A stretch of DNA of 64,000 nucleotides. Source: Raphanus sativus (lineage: Eukaryota; Streptophyta; Magnoliopsida; Brassicales; Brassicaceae). Of this stretch, positions 1 to 13,176 are shown piece after piece; position 1 is the first letter of the stretch, and each line of letters begins with the position of its first letter. The notes below the pieces were generated by a model, which saw nothing but the letters and a program-made list of their open reading frames with translations, did not search any database and was not told the origin of the DNA. The translations under genes and the position numbers were made by a program. Where the stretch lies: NCBI RefSeq assembly GCF_000801105.2, contig NC_079514.1:14982293-15046292 (forward strand). Direction: 5' to 3'.

Positions 1-484
1 TAGGTCACGGCGATGACAGAGACGAGTTGTAAAACACATACCGAAGATGAGAAAGAAAAAATAGCAGTTAAATCAGAGATGAGACAGAAAAGGAAGAGTT
101 TCAGGGGCGGAGAAGAGAAGGAAGAGTTGTGGAGAAAAAGCTTTGATAATTTCTGATTTTCTTTTTTTAATATATTTTTAGTTTTTAAACGTGTGATCCG
201 AGAAAAAAAAAGCAAAAAGTAACTAGTTTCCAAAAGTTGTGGGACCAATTTAGTTGAATATGTGATTTTAGTTAACAAAAACTATCTCGGTAGTCATAAC
301 TGTCTTTTATTGATATTAAAAACTTAAAATTGTCTTGTGGTGTAATATTTTCTAATTTGTAATTTTCCATTATTTAGGTCGCCAATTTATGATCATAAAC
401 AAACTATTTTATGGTCGATGATGACGATATGAATTGTTCTTTAAGTGTATTCAACTTTGGATATGATGAAATTAACATGTATTA

Positions 485-499
485 TTTAACAAAAAAAAA
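485..499 (+). mobile_element. A-tailed micro-insertion with 17-bp duplication
   Basis: The insert TTTAAC followed by nine A lies between two identical 17-bp copies (468-484 and 500-516) of GAAATTAACATGTATTA. This is the footprint expected of target-primed reverse transcription that copied only the tail of a LINE or SINE RNA. Confidence 0.55.
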
Positions 500-912
500 G
501 AAATTAACATGTATTAAAAACAAGAGCGGTTTTTACATATGGATTGATTACCCATTATATATACTTTGAATACTTTCGATTTTTTGACAAAGTATATTCA
601 GAATGAAAAGGAAGAAAAGATGAGAAAATAGCTGTCTGTTTTTGGAGAGACAACGGTACCATCTCTCCCTCTCGTTGCACGTCGATGGGCCTCCTTGCAT
701 GTATTATGTATATATGTCCTACATTGTATATATGGTATCATCGTTATTGTTATTCTTCATTTAAATTATTACGACAATGACTTTATAATGCTATTATCAA
801 TATAACTAACTATTCCAATAATTCTAGATATTATCAACAATAATGTATGTTTTTTTGGTCAAAAAACAATAGTTAATGTATTTTTTGTTCAAATAACCAC
901 AATATATTTTAT

Positions 913-929
913 TTGTTCAAAAAGAAAAA
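913..929 (+). mobile_element. A-tailed micro-insertion with 15-bp duplication
   Basis: The insert TTGTTC followed by an A-rich tail lies between 15-bp copies (898-912 and 930-944) of CACAATRTATTTTAT that differ at one base. It has the same architecture as the other micro-insertions in the window. Confidence 0.5.
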
Positions 930-1934
930 CACAATGTATTTTATAATATTCACACATGCACACCAAAGTAGTTCATTAAAAAAAAAACAAATTCTAGAAA
1001 TGGATTAAAACTTCATAGATATACATCACTCTCCCGGTCTCCCCTTCCACAAAAAGAAGAAAAATAAATTAAAAAACTAACGGGACAGACACCAAAGAGT
1101 TATTTGGCCCACGGATCGGACTACAGAAATGTGTTTCGAAGCTCTAGTAGTTCAGTCCACGGCGGAGACGTCTTTGTACAGGTCAAAGGTCCTAGATTTT
1201 GCGTTATGAAAAAAAAAAACGATTGTCTATTGAACTGACAGAAACCGATCAAAATGTTGAACGGGATAAGCCTAAGTTACATAAAAAAAAGGGATGTTGA
1301 ACGAGTTTCAAATTTAATTAACAGTAGATTTTGATCCGTAGTTCCGTACTTTCAAAACGCGAAATTTTTGAAACAAAATAAATTCATATAAATTTGTTTA
1401 TTTTCAATTGTATATCTACAAATAAATATTACACATGAAACATTATATTTAGTGTTGAAATTAGACCATGATTTATTGTTAAACCGGAAAACCAGTATCT
1501 TATATATATTCTGGTTTGGTTTACAAAAAAAGTTGTTATTTAAAAGTTCTATAAGACCCACAGAAAACGCTACAACACAGGACTCAACAACCGGTTGAAC
1601 CGATGGATGATCCATTATGTAATACAATTTGATTTAAATTGTCATATTTAAAGTATTCTAATTATGAATGTTTAGATGAATGGTGGATCTATTATGAATG
1701 TCATGCTCCAATTTTATAAAAAACTAGCTATACAAATTTAAAGTTAAACAAATTAAATTAAAATTTACAATAATATAGTTTTATGGAAATAAGATAATTC
1801 ATTTATATAATCCGCATTATATCAATTTTACTTATATTTTAAAACTATTAAAATATAGTATAAATTTATTTTAATTTTCATATTGGTCAAAAATTATTTT
1901 ATTATTTTATTTTTCATTATTATTTTATAAATTT

Positions 1935-2074
1935 ACTATTATCATTTAATATGTCTCACATCTGATAAATATATTAAATTAACTATTTTCATTTAATATG
2001 TCTCACATTTGATAAATATATTAAATTAACTATTGTCATTTAATATGTCTACATTTGATAAATATATTAAATTG
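1935..2074. repeat. 47-bp tandem repeat, three copies
   Basis: There are three consecutive units of about 47 bp, each running ACTATT.TCATTTAATATG through ATATATTAAATTA, with one-base differences between units and one base missing in the third. This is AT-rich non-coding sequence with no known function. Confidence 0.85.
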
Positions 2075-2618
2075 TCATTATTTTATATATTTTATTTTAT
2101 TTTTATAAGTTGAGGTATGTTATAAAATTCATGAATATATTTTATTCTGTTATTTTATAATTTATAAAATAGCTAATAAATAGATTAAGTTACTTTATAT
2201 TTATTAACTGGTGTAGTAATTTAATTATGAATATAAATTTTGTATATATAAATATTATTAAAATGTTATTTCTTATTATATAAATGAAAATGAATCAATA
2301 ATTCGTTTTAATTATAGTTAATATTAATTACGATTTTTATTATTTTAAAACTAAATATTAAAAGAAATGTATATTTATATTTTAAATAAATTATATGAAA
2401 ACATAATATCAAAATGTAATCTTAGAAAAAGATACTTAAGAATATATATATTTTTAGATATCTTATTTTGAAAATATTAAAATTGTTGGTTAGATATGAT
2501 ATATATTTAATAATAACTAAGTCAGTTGTAGGAGAAATAATAGGAAATTAAATTAATGTAATAGACCAACATAGACTAGTTGTAAGTAGATAAAAAGTTC
2601 TCATGTTTTAATAGTATT

Positions 2619-2620
2619 GA
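2619..2620 (-). mobile_element. Orphan Helitron-like 5' end (TC), minus strand
   Basis: Read on the minus strand, the sequence after an A is TCAATACTATTAAAACATGA. This resembles the 5' ends of the complete Helitrons in this window (TCTAATCTATTAAAACTGAA and similar). No hairpin plus CTAG terminus was found further left, so this may be the remnant of a truncated element. Confidence 0.3.
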
Positions 2621-3652
2621 TAATTTAATTTTTAGATATTTGAAAAACTCAAAACAAATCTAGATCCAATGAAATCAGAAAAAAATATTAATGTTTGTAA
2701 AGACAAATTATATATTTAGGGAATACATGTTTTCAAACTAAAATAGATTTGCATTAGAATTAATTTTATGTTGATGCTGTTTTTTAACCGAAAGTTATAG
2801 CATCAATAATACAGACTCGTGAATGTTGAGACAGAATTGTTTATTTTGGACCGTAAATTTAAAATATGATGGGGACAACCCTTTAGGATATGGTAGGAAT
2901 ATGTTACATACAAATGCACATATTTATGCACATGTGACATGTATGTATACATGTACCGAGATATTTAGAAAGGGGATCACAGGACATACACTCGTGACAT
3001 TGCCAGCTAGTGATCGAGGACAAATGAAAAGAAATTGAAGAATAAAAAGGCAAATGAAAAGAAAATAAAAACAAAAAGACAAAGAAACTTAGCAAAGGCT
3101 GCTTGTACTCTCCAACTCATTGACTGCCCCATGCAATGATAAGACGATAAATGTGTCAGCCATGTATAAAAATCGGAACTGTTATTTTAACGAAATAAAA
3201 TAATACTACTAAAAGCAGCATTCACATCCAAATTATTTGACCGTAATGTACAGAACATAGACTTAGAATTGACTCCACAAATTATTGATATTATTTATCT
3301 GAACAACATAAGCCATTACAGAAAATATTATATAATCTTCATAATCCAAGAGAATTTAGAACTGCAGAATTCTGTAAAATATAGTTATAAAAAAATCTTC
3401 ACTATGAAACAATAAGCTATAAACTCTGAATATTGTTCAGGAGAAACCCATTTATATAAACTATAATGGCAAAATATTTTACAAAAAGAGAGCTGAGTTT
3501 AGATAAAATGCAACTATTTATTATTACTTTTCTGATAAACTTAAATACTGAGGGACTACTTCAAATGGGATTTTGTGACGATATGCATACCTGAAAGATA
3601 TAGCATGTACGTACTCTGATGAATGTAAAACCTTTTAATTTTTTTCCTTTAG

Positions 3653-5005
3653 CTAGAAACTAGCATGATGGATTCCATACGATGGTGAACTTGTAGAACC
3701 ACCACCACCAGGATTCACGTTCATGCTGTTTCTGTCGGCGGAATCAGAGGAAGAGCCAACTCTTTCTTTACCACCATTCCCATGCTGCTGCTGCTGTTGT
3801 TGTTGAAACCCTGCGCTTCCACTCATGCTTCTTACAATCTGTCCAACTCCAAGAAAGTCTCTAGTCATGTTCTGTTTATCAGCGCTTAGTCCTTTGTTCA
3901 CTCCACCGTACGTCCCAAACTGAGAATCTACTGCATTAAGGTTGTTTCCAGTTGCGCCCGGGTTAGAGAAAGAGTTCATCAAATCGTGAAGATTACTCTC
4001 GTTTTCTCCGTACATTCCACTCCCAAAGCTTCTTAGAATCGACGAGGCATTGTTTGTATTGTTGTTGTTGCTGCTGCTTGAGGTTGAACCCATTTGAGCA
4101 GCTTTCTGAAGAAGAGCAGTGGCTGACATGTGAGGCGCTGAATTAGGGTTTTGCATTGACGAGCTAAAGAGTGAAGGCACTGCTCCTGAGTTGATTCTGC
4201 CTGCTGAACTCATCAGATTGTTAGGGAAGAGACCAGTACTTCCTCCTCCGCTGCCTCCAACAGCATTTTCACCACCAAAATGGTTTGAAATCATATGATT
4301 ACCCGAAGAAACAGCAGCAGCATTTGGGTTGCTTGTAGCAGAAGCAACTCCATTGTTTCCAGATAGAAAGCTTAGATTGAAGAGATTGGAGGAAGGAGAA
4401 TTATGGTTATCATTTGAGAACTGCATCAGACTCTGTTGAAAATTCATTGTAGATGGCTTGATGTTACTGTTTGCAGCCAAAAACCCTTGTTGTTGATGTT
4501 GATGATGGTCTTGCTGATCATGAAAGCTAGGGTTTTGCTCTTGCATGAAGTAACCTGAAGCATTTGCAGCAATGAGATCAGAGGAAGATCGCGAGGCGCC
4601 CCCTCCACCTCCTCCGCCGCTTCCAAGTCGAAGAACGTCACCGGACTGATGATCAAGATTCTGTGGGGCCCCCATATGGGGCAAACCAAGGATCATGCTT
4701 GAAGTGTTGTTGTTGGAGTTGTTGGTGTTTTGTCCGTAGGGAAAGTGGTGACTTGGCAAAGATGTCAAAGAAGTTGGGTGTCTCGCACTTTCTTGAGCCA
4801 ATGCGTCACAGAAGGCTCTATGCGTAATGAAACTGTCTCGCCTGCGACACACGAAAAACAGAAAGAAGAGTAATGTAACAACGGAATCTATTGGATCGTC
4901 GGGTATACTTATAAATCAAATGATGAAATAAGAAGACATATTACCAGTTCGAAAAAAAATTAAGAAGACATATTTTGGGAAACGTGAAAGAAAAATATGT
5001 ATGAA

Positions 5006-5066
<61 letters not shown>

Positions 5067-7359
5067 CTTCATGTCACGTAGCTTCAAATAGATTCGCTTG
5101 TAATTATTGGATCTTGAAAAATAGATAGAGGGCTAGAAAGTCACTCTCCCTACTCTATGACACATCACATTATTATTTCAGCTATGTCTAATTTTAAAAC
5201 AGCTTACACAATACACACTCACATGCATGGATGGATATTACGAATAATGCACGCATATACATAAATAGGAGTACAATGTTGTGTCACGCTTCAACTATGA
5301 TGATGTATGTGTCTATATGATTATGCGTACGAACATGATGTATAAATTTATCTATATAAGTATATATGCAGTAAGTAATGAACGTATATATTATTCAATT
5401 CCGACCAAATATCATGCGTAAGATATGCTAGCTCGTCACTAAGTAATTTAATGTGTATTAATGTATATATAAATGGATACTCAAAAGAATTAAAAAGGTA
5501 GGTGAAAAAGTTAAGTTTCACAGTAGTAGTAGTATATGGAGAGAATGATTGTCAAATGAATATCTGAATCTGTCTTAATCCAAGATCCTGTAAATCCAAT
5601 AAATGCAACTTCAGCATATATTCAATGAAGGACTTATAAATGGTTAAACAACTACTTATGTATACAATTATATACCACCATATTTTTAATACGTTCGTTC
5701 CATTTATAGAACTCCTCTTTATTGACGCGCACACACACAAACATAGCATTGCCAACCAAGACTGAAAAATACTTCAAAATCGAAAATGTTTTTAATATAA
5801 TAGTTTTCGTTAAAATTTGATATATTAGTTGTACTTCTATGCAGTTTAAAGCCATTTTGTGCAAAATGTATATAGTAATTAATCAAAATAATTATCGGTG
5901 TGTGGTTATATTATATATGGTGCAGTTTACAACCGATTCATAAAACGAGTAATATGCTAGTAGAATTTGCACATAAGAGAACAAACACTGTAACAACAAC
6001 TCTCTAGAGATAATATATAGTTTAGCAGCACGTGAATTGCCCATATTATAAGAATCTTTTTAAATCTAAGAAAAAAAACCTAAAAGTATATTAATAAGTT
6101 TTACGAGAGAAAATCTGGCGGTGTTTCCAAGGTAAAATATATAGCAAAATAAAAAGAAAAGGATATTAAATTGGTCCTCTTTGGTTTTGAGTTTCTGCCA
6201 GAAAGGCATCTTATGAAATATGGCAGTTTCAGTCATATACATATATAGGTATATGCACACACATTCACGTGTGTTCATGTATCCATTTAATTTTTAAAAT
6301 TTTAATTTAAAAGGAGAAAAGAAAGAAATTACTGCAGAAAGAAAGCGATGAGAGCATCGAAGACTTCGAGGCGAAAGAAAGCGAAACTTAAGAAAAAAAC
6401 CCTAGTCTATGAAGAATGACCCAGACACACATTCACACCCATATCATATATGATTAATTATAATTTAAAGAGTTCAAAAGTTTAGTATATTTACCGGGAG
6501 AAGAGTGTACCACAATCGCAACGATATTCTTTGGTACCACAAGTCTTGGAGTGAGCTTTCCAATCAGATTGAACAGCGTAACGCTTAGAACATTTCTCGC
6601 ATTTCCACTTCTTTTCACCGTGTTTACGGTAATAATGTTTCTTGATTCCGGTGAGGTCTCCGAGAGCACGTGACGGGTCATGGTGGACGCACGAGGGTTC
6701 CGGACAAAGATACACCTTCCTCTTCACTTCTTTGGTCGATTTTTGCTTAAGTTTCCATGGAAGATTGTGTCCTCTTCGGTGTAGCTGTAGATTCTGTTCT
6801 CTTTGAAACCCTTTGTTGCATACTTCACATATGAATCTATTTGTAGCCATTAGTGTCTTTGGAGATAAAGCTATCACTTCTGCATCTGAATCTAATAGAG
6901 AAGAACAAAACATTGAGGATAAAATTATTAATTAATTAAAGGAGATTTTTTTTATATTGCATGGTATGTAACTAATTAAAATCTCAATCCTGGAAAATAA
7001 ATAACTTTTGTTTGCTAATTTGCTTATTTTTAGATTTGGAAACTGAGAAAAGGAATAAAAGGGGAGATCAAAAAGGGATCTCTCTTTTTTACTACTTAAT
7101 GATATTAAAATTGATCACATGATTTTACAAGATTAAGATGATAAGATTTCAGTTAAGGGGTGGTAATCAGCTTACTTGGAGTTCTTGGTTGGTTTCTTTT
7201 CTTTTTCTGCGGTGGAGCTTCAAGGGGTTGCTGAGGCTGCGGTGGCTGGTGGTGAGGAGGAGCAGGAACGGCTGCGGAGGAATTAAGAGGAAGCAGGTGA
7301 GACTGTTCATCTTGTCGAACTCCAAAGAAGGAAGCAGCAGAGGAAGAAGAAGCGGCCAT
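3653..7359 (-). CDS. IDD5: INDETERMINATE-DOMAIN C2H2 zinc-finger transcription factor
   Basis: There are three exons: 7176-7359, 6495-6891 and 3653-4841, giving 589 residues. All junctions are GT..AG and in phase. A basic signal KKKRNQPR lies near residue 54. It is followed by the ID domain at about residues 81-208: two C2H2 fingers (FICEVCNKGFQ..., VYLCPEPSC...) and two C2HC fingers (WKCEKCSKRYA..., YRCDCGTLFSRR...). The C-terminal half is rich in Asn, Gln and Gly and keeps the family motifs MSATALLQKAAQMG and TRDFLGVG; a poly-Gln run precedes the end. IDD proteins are nuclear DNA-binding regulators that work with DELLA and SCARECROW-type GRAS proteins. Length and N-terminus fit Arabidopsis IDD5/RAVEN (At2g02070) better than its neighbour paralogue IDD4, which is shorter; this choice rests on memory and on synteny. 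Confidence 0.93.
5009..5064. repeat. (GA)28 microsatellite in IDD intron 2
   Basis: An uninterrupted GA dinucleotide run of about 56 bp sits in the second intron of the IDD gene. On the coding strand it reads as CT repeats. Confidence 0.97.
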
Positions 7360-7375
7360 GGTTCTTATGTGTTCT

Positions 7376-7384
<9 letters not shown>

Positions 7385-7410
<26 letters not shown>
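7385..7410. repeat. GA run in the IDD 5' leader
   Basis: A GA run of about 26 bp lies 26 bp upstream of the chosen ATG (7359). On the coding strand it is a CT-rich leader, common in plant 5' UTRs. An in-frame ATG further upstream (7467) would add a low-complexity Phe/Ser/Leu extension and is not preferred. Confidence 0.8.
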
Positions 7411-8808
7411 GAGACAAGAAAAAAAAAAGAAATGAAATGAAACTAGAGAGAAGAAACTCTTAAACATTTAAAAAAATTTTTGACTTCCACTGATATCTTA
7501 TCTCAATAAAGCCCTAAAAATGGGATATTCCAGATTTTAAAATAATTGTTATTAAATTTTCTTAGCGAATTTTTTTTTAGAAAAAAACATAAAAAAATAA
7601 ATGTCAGGTAACAGAAGAGAAGATGAAAGTGACAAGTGAAAACTAGTGTTAGGCTAGTGAAAAAATGTTCACACCCAAGTCAAATTTTTTAAGAGTAATC
7701 TATAGTATAATCAATTTAAATCAATCTAGCTTTGTTAGTTTGGTGTAGTTTTAGTTTCTCGTGTCTGATATTGATCTATATTACATAGGATACTAAAACT
7801 ATATACATATGCATTTAAGAAAAAGTTTGTTTTGTTTGTTGCGCTATTGAACCAAACTATTATAAACAGTTTGGGTGTCTACTATAGACACCAACAGATA
7901 CAGAGCAATTGATTATTTTCTTCTGAATATGTAAATGAATTTTTAGAAAGAAAAATGAGAACTACAGAGGTCGGTGGACCCAATCCTTTTGCCACAAAAC
8001 GACAGTGGATGGTGCGTGAGACAAAGCCTCAACAGCTCCTCTCCCTCGCTAACATATGTGAATAATAAAATTAAAAGTGAAATCGGATCTAAAAAGTCTT
8101 TTGTAAAGCAGATTACCATAGTTTAACTATGACACTAATTAAATAATGTTGAGGATGCAAATGAAAAGGTTGAAATGATGTGCGTACGTGATTTTAATGC
8201 TGGAGTAATTCCAACAGTGTAAAATTTTCGAGTTTGAAAATGAACTAGCTATTTAGCGGTTACTAGAACTAATTAACCACTTTATCATATATAACTATAA
8301 ATTACTAGTACTAATTCTAAGAAAAAAGTCTGATTAGTGCTTCCAGAAATAATTAGATACGAGAGTATGTTATCTTTTTTTTTTTAATTCGACAACTCTC
8401 GTATTTTTATCTAACATTTATATATATAATATAGACACAGGTCTGTCGACTTTCTAAAGGTTAATCCACAAAGCATCTAATATTTTCTTATATTCTTAAC
8501 AAAATAAGATATTTGTCACAATCGTAATCATCATCTCATATGGGTCTCTTTTTCTGTTTTAAAATGTTCCTATCATATCACATACACTTATATGAATGTA
8601 TGTATGTGTCATGGAAGGTTAAAAAGAGATATATATTCCAAAGGTAAAAAGGTAAAAAGGACAAAAGGAAGAATGATTCATGTATGTAGAAAGTAAAATC
8701 AAAGGATGCTCCAAACTTTTAACTATATTTCGTCCTCTCCTCCCATATATATTCAAGCAATTGTGTAAAAACAAATCAAACAACTCTATATTATGATTCC
8801 CAGATGAT
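7411..8808. other. Intergenic DNA upstream of the IDD gene
   Basis: AT-rich, with no recognisable coding sequence. It should contain the IDD promoter, but no element could be assigned. A T-run near 8370, flanked by weakly similar sequences, was not accepted as a micro-insertion. Confidence 0.5.
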
Positions 8809-8960
8809 CACTACAGGAAATTCGCGCATTGATAGCAGTGCATAATAGCGTTTCTTAATTTGTGCTATGTTTAATATTTTAATAGCGTTTCTTTTTTTGT
8901 AAACGCTACGAATAGGTAGTCTTAATAAAAAAAATGGTGACGCGTAGAATACATAGCATT
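8809..8960 (+). repeat. CACTA terminal and subterminal repeats
   Basis: The terminus CACTACAGGAAATT is followed by AGCGTTT motifs near 8847 and 8884 and inverted AAACGCT motifs near 8901 and 8970. Closely spaced copies in both orientations match the subterminal binding arrays of En/Spm-like elements. Confidence 0.7.
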
Positions 8961-9406
8961 ATGTATTTCAAAACGCTGTCGAAACTGGGAGCGGGGAGTC
9001 ATAAAAAAAGACCCGCTTAACACTTGGTGAAATTTTCAGTCTCCCTCTCATCTCACTTACAGAAATGTCTCGATCGAGTTTTTCTCTTTTTTTTTTCATT
9101 TTCCATCTCACTTTGAGAAATTGATAGAGTGAAGACGATAATCAAGCAACATTTCTCCCTTAGAGATATCTCTCGATCCATTTCTTCCTTTCAAAAGCCG
9201 CCGAACATCTAAAACCTAGATCTACCAGTTCGCGAAGAAAGTGTTCGATTAAAGGTTTGTTTTTGGCTCTGTCTCATCGATTTCTTATAGATCTTGGGTT
9301 TAGAAACTATAATTGGGGGTTTAGGTGTTTCGATTTCAGTTTGTTTCAATTAGGGATTTCTAATTTCAGTACTTTCTGTTTCGTTGGTTTGGGAGCTGTT
9401 GCGGTA

Positions 9407-12400
9407 ATGGACAAGTCATGGGTTTGGCTTCCAAGGTATGAACTTCTCTACAACTTTCTTTGCTTAATCCAAGATTTGTGCTAATCGTTTTTTATAAATT
9501 ACAGGGCAACCACTGAGTATGAGGAAGGTGCACGTGGTTTTGTGTATGCATCAGCAAAGAGATTGGGTAATCCTCTGCAGATGTTATGTCCTTGTATCGA
9601 CTGTCGGAATGTGTGTCATCAAACTGCTGGCACAATACTGGATCATTTGGTAATTAAGGGAATGGATCAGAAGTACAAGAGAAATGCGTGTTGGAGTATC
9701 CATGGAGAGAGGAGGTCTGAGAAAACAGTTGACGATCAACATGCTGAGTTAGAAACATACGAGTTGTTTAGATCTGCCTGCTTTGAAAATGGTTCAGAAT
9801 CCTCGAATAAGGATGGAGAACAGCCTGAAGTTGTTGGGAGTCAAGAAGAACTTGAGTTTAAGAAGAAATTAGAGGATGCAGAAACTCCTCTATACTCGGA
9901 GTGCCCAAACTACACCAAAGTTGCAGCAATTATGGGTCTCTACCGCATCAAAGTGAAGAGTTCGATTTCAGAGAATTACTTTGATCAGCTTTTAAGTATG
10001 GTTCATGACATGCTTCCCAAGGGTAATGTGCTTCCAACATCCACATCTGAGATAAAGAAGTTCTTGAAGATATTCGGTTTTGGATATGATATCATCCATG
10101 CGTGTAAGAATGACTGCATTCTTTACCGGAAACAGTACGAGGTGATGAGTAGCTGTCCAAGGTGTGGGGCTTCAAGATGGGAAGTTGATAAGCATTCTGG
10201 TGAGACAAAGAATGGGATTCCAGCAAAGGTACTCAGGTATTTCCCTATAAAAGAAAGATTCAAGAGGATGTTTAGATCGGAGACAATGTCTAAGGATTTG
10301 CAATGGCATTTCAGTAATGCTTCTGAAGATGGAACAATGAGACACCCGGTTGACTCATTGACGTGGGCTCAGGTCAATGCTAGATGGCCTCTTTTTGCAG
10401 CTGAACCGAGAAACCTACGACTTGGTATATCTACAGATGGGATGAACCCGTTTTCTATCCAGAATACGAAGCACAGCACATGGCCAGTTATGTTGGTGAA
10501 CTACAATATGCCTCCGACGATGTGCATGAAGTCAGAGAACATAATGCTAACCCTTCTGATACCTGGTCCAACTGCCCCAAGTAACAACATCGATGTTTAT
10601 CTTGCTCCTCTGATTGATGATCTGAATGATTTGTGGAATGAAGGTATCAAGATATATGACTCATTATCCAAGGAGAATTTTACACTGAAGGCTATACTAT
10701 TGTGGAGTATCAGCGACTATCCAGGTTTGGGGACCTTGTCTGGTTGTAAAGTGAAAGGGAAACAAGGATGTAATGTATGTGGGAAGGATTCACCTTCTAA
10801 GTGGTTGAAGTTTAGTCGGAAGTACGTCTATTTGGGAAATAGGAAACGACTTAGGCCTGGTCATCCTTATCGACGACGAAGGGTTTGGTTCGACAACACT
10901 ACAGAGGAAGGGACGGCTAATAGAATTCAGACAGGAGCTGAAATATTTGAGCTGCTTAAGGATTATAAGAATGAATTTGGGAAACCTTTGGAGAAGAAAA
11001 GCAAAAGGAAAAGATCAGGTTTGTGTGATGGTGAGGAGCTTAGACATGAAGAATATGAAGAAGACTCTGACCAATGGAGGTGGAAGAAACGTTCTATTCT
11101 ATTTGATTTACCCTACTGGAAGGTTAGTCTCTATTAAAAAAAACGTGTAAATTCTTTATCACTTTCTGTGACTAATTTATGTTTTTGTTTGTTGAGTTAG
11201 GATATGCCGGTGCGTCACAACATCGACGTAATGCATGTGGAGAAGAATGTCTCTGATGCTATTCTATCCCTTTTGATGCACAATACTAAGTCAAAAGATG
11301 GTGTCAAAGCACGACAAGATTTGGAGGACATAGGGATTCGACGTAACTTACACACTCAGCAACGTGGGAAGAAAATGTACTTACCTCCTGCTGCTTATTG
11401 GCTGAGCAAGGAAGAGAAGAAGAGATTTTGTAAGAGATTATCAGAATTCAGAGGACCAGATGGCTACTGTGCGAACATTGCAAATTGTGTCTCACTTGAT
11501 CCTCCTCTGATTGGTGGTCTGAAGTCTCATGATCATCACGTTCTTCTGCAGAACTTGTTACCAGTAGCTTTGAGAGGGTTGCTGCCAAAAGGACCTAGGA
11601 CTGCAGTTAGTAGATTATGCAACTTCTTTAGTAGATTATGTCAGCGTGTAATTGACCCAGAGAAGCTAATAACACTGGAGTCTGAGCTTGTGGAGACGAT
11701 GTGCCAAATGGAGAGGTTTTTTCCTCCATCTCTTTTCGATATAATGTTCCATCTCCCAATCCATCTAGCTAGAGAAGCACGTTTGGGTGGCCCGGTACAC
11801 TTTAGATGGATGTATCCATTTGAAAGGTACATAGTGTTTTCTGGTTTTCTTTTTAGTTGTTATAAGCAAATATCTAACAAATTTTTCGTATGATGGACAA
11901 TTAGGTACATGAAAACACTTAAATCGTTTGTTAAGAACTTCGCTAGGCCAGAAGCATGTATGGCAGAGGGTTATATGGCAGCTGAATGTATTGCTTTTTG
12001 CTTGGAGTTTCTAAAAACATCTGTACCAGTTCTAGAGTCTGCAAATCGTAATGAAGATGTTGATTTGGATGAGCATATACTTGAAGGGCGTCCAATTCAT
12101 AAGGCTACAGAAGTTACACTATCTGATAAAGAGCTTGACATTGCTCACAGATATGTGTTAATGAACACGGGTGTTGTGAATCCATATGTTGAGTAAGTGT
12201 GAATCCATATAGTTTATAATTAATATATGATAGGTTTAGTTAATTATTCTAACTCTTTGGATTTGTAAATCAGAATGCATCTTGAAGAATTACAAGAAAA
12301 GGACATCCGTTGCAGAAGAAATCAAACTCTTTTGTGGAAGTTACATGGAGAACGGTTTTCACAGTGGCTAAAAGAAAAGGTATTTACAAAGTTCTCTATA

Positions 12401-13077
12401 CATCTCTTCTTGTTTACTCAGTATTGATTCACCAATAATCATAATGGTTTTGTTTATATCAGATCCCTACTAATTCAAAAGAGCATTCGACCCAACTAAG
12501 ATGGTTAGCATTTGGTCCAAGACATAATGCTCAAACCTATAATGGCTATATCATCAATGGACATCGTTTTCATACTGAATTCTTAAAGCGGAAGACTCAG
12601 AACAGTGGAGTAGCATATGAAGCTTTTGCTATGTGTAGATCAAGTGTGAAAGATACCAATCACGTTGCAGATGTCGTTTCTTACTTTGGAGTGATACAAG
12701 AGATAATATTGTTGGACTACCACATGTTCCAGGTTCCATTATTCAAGTGTAAGTGGGCCAACAAAGGGAATGGTCTCAAGGAGGAAGATGGCTTTATGCT
12801 TGTGAACTTCAGCGTTAACCAAGCAGCATTTCTCCAAGATCCATACATTATGCCTTCTCAAGCAAAACAAGTGTTTTACTCCAGAGAAAATGACTCATCA
12901 AATTGGAGTGTTGTAATGAGAGCACCGCCAAGAGGGTATCACGAGTTAGAAACCGAAGAAGAGTTCGCAGCTGCGCCAATAACCATCGAAGAGAATGATG
13001 ATTTGGGGAATGAATCTTCTGATGATGATAGTTTATGTGTTAGGGCTGATTGTGATGGGGTCCTAGTAGTTGAATAA
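9407..13077 (+). CDS. TNP2-type CACTA transposase
   Basis: Six exons (9407-9435, 9505-11122, 11201-11826, 11905-12192, 12274-12379, 12463-13077) join in phase to 1,093 residues with no internal stop. The start is MDKSWVWLPR, because exon 2 joins directly to a transposase-associated domain (CPCIDCRN, WSIHGE). Next come the TNP2 core (CPRCGASRW, LGISTDGMNPF, GCNVCGKD), a DUF4218-like region (RHNIDVMHVEKNV, SHDHHVLLQNLLP) and a DUF4216-like region near the C-terminus (PLFKCKWA). The product would bind element ends and catalyse excision and integration in the nucleus. The fully open spliced frame suggests recent activity, although the element itself lacks a visible right terminus. Confidence 0.9.
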
Positions 13078-13176
13078 TTGGGCTAGTTCGTTAGTTAGTA
13101 GTTAGCATTATTAGGTAGTTAGTATTATAAGGTAGTTAGTAGATGATTCTAATGATTATAGTTTCAGGTAAACATT

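Larger units (their letters stand above)
1..3652. other. AT-rich intergenic DNA, no gene seen
   Basis: No coding region with recognisable domains is visible on either strand; the short open frames are of low complexity. The stretch holds two A-tailed micro-insertions (485-499 and 913-929), a 47-bp tandem repeat (1935-2074), and a Helitron-like 5' end on the minus strand at 2620. The reverse complement there begins TCAATACTATTAAAACATG after an A. No matching 3' hairpin/CTAG end was found to its left. The right part is the 3' flank of the IDD gene. Confidence 0.6.

Noticed and set aside
1724..2620. A complete Helitron between CTAG at 1724 and the TC end at 2620
   Set aside because: The CTAG at 1724 has no adjacent stem-loop, so only an orphan 5' end is reported.
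8360..8415. Further A-tailed micro-insertion
   Set aside because: The flanks (GAGAGTATGTTATCT and CTCTCGTATTTTTATCT) are too different to be a duplication.
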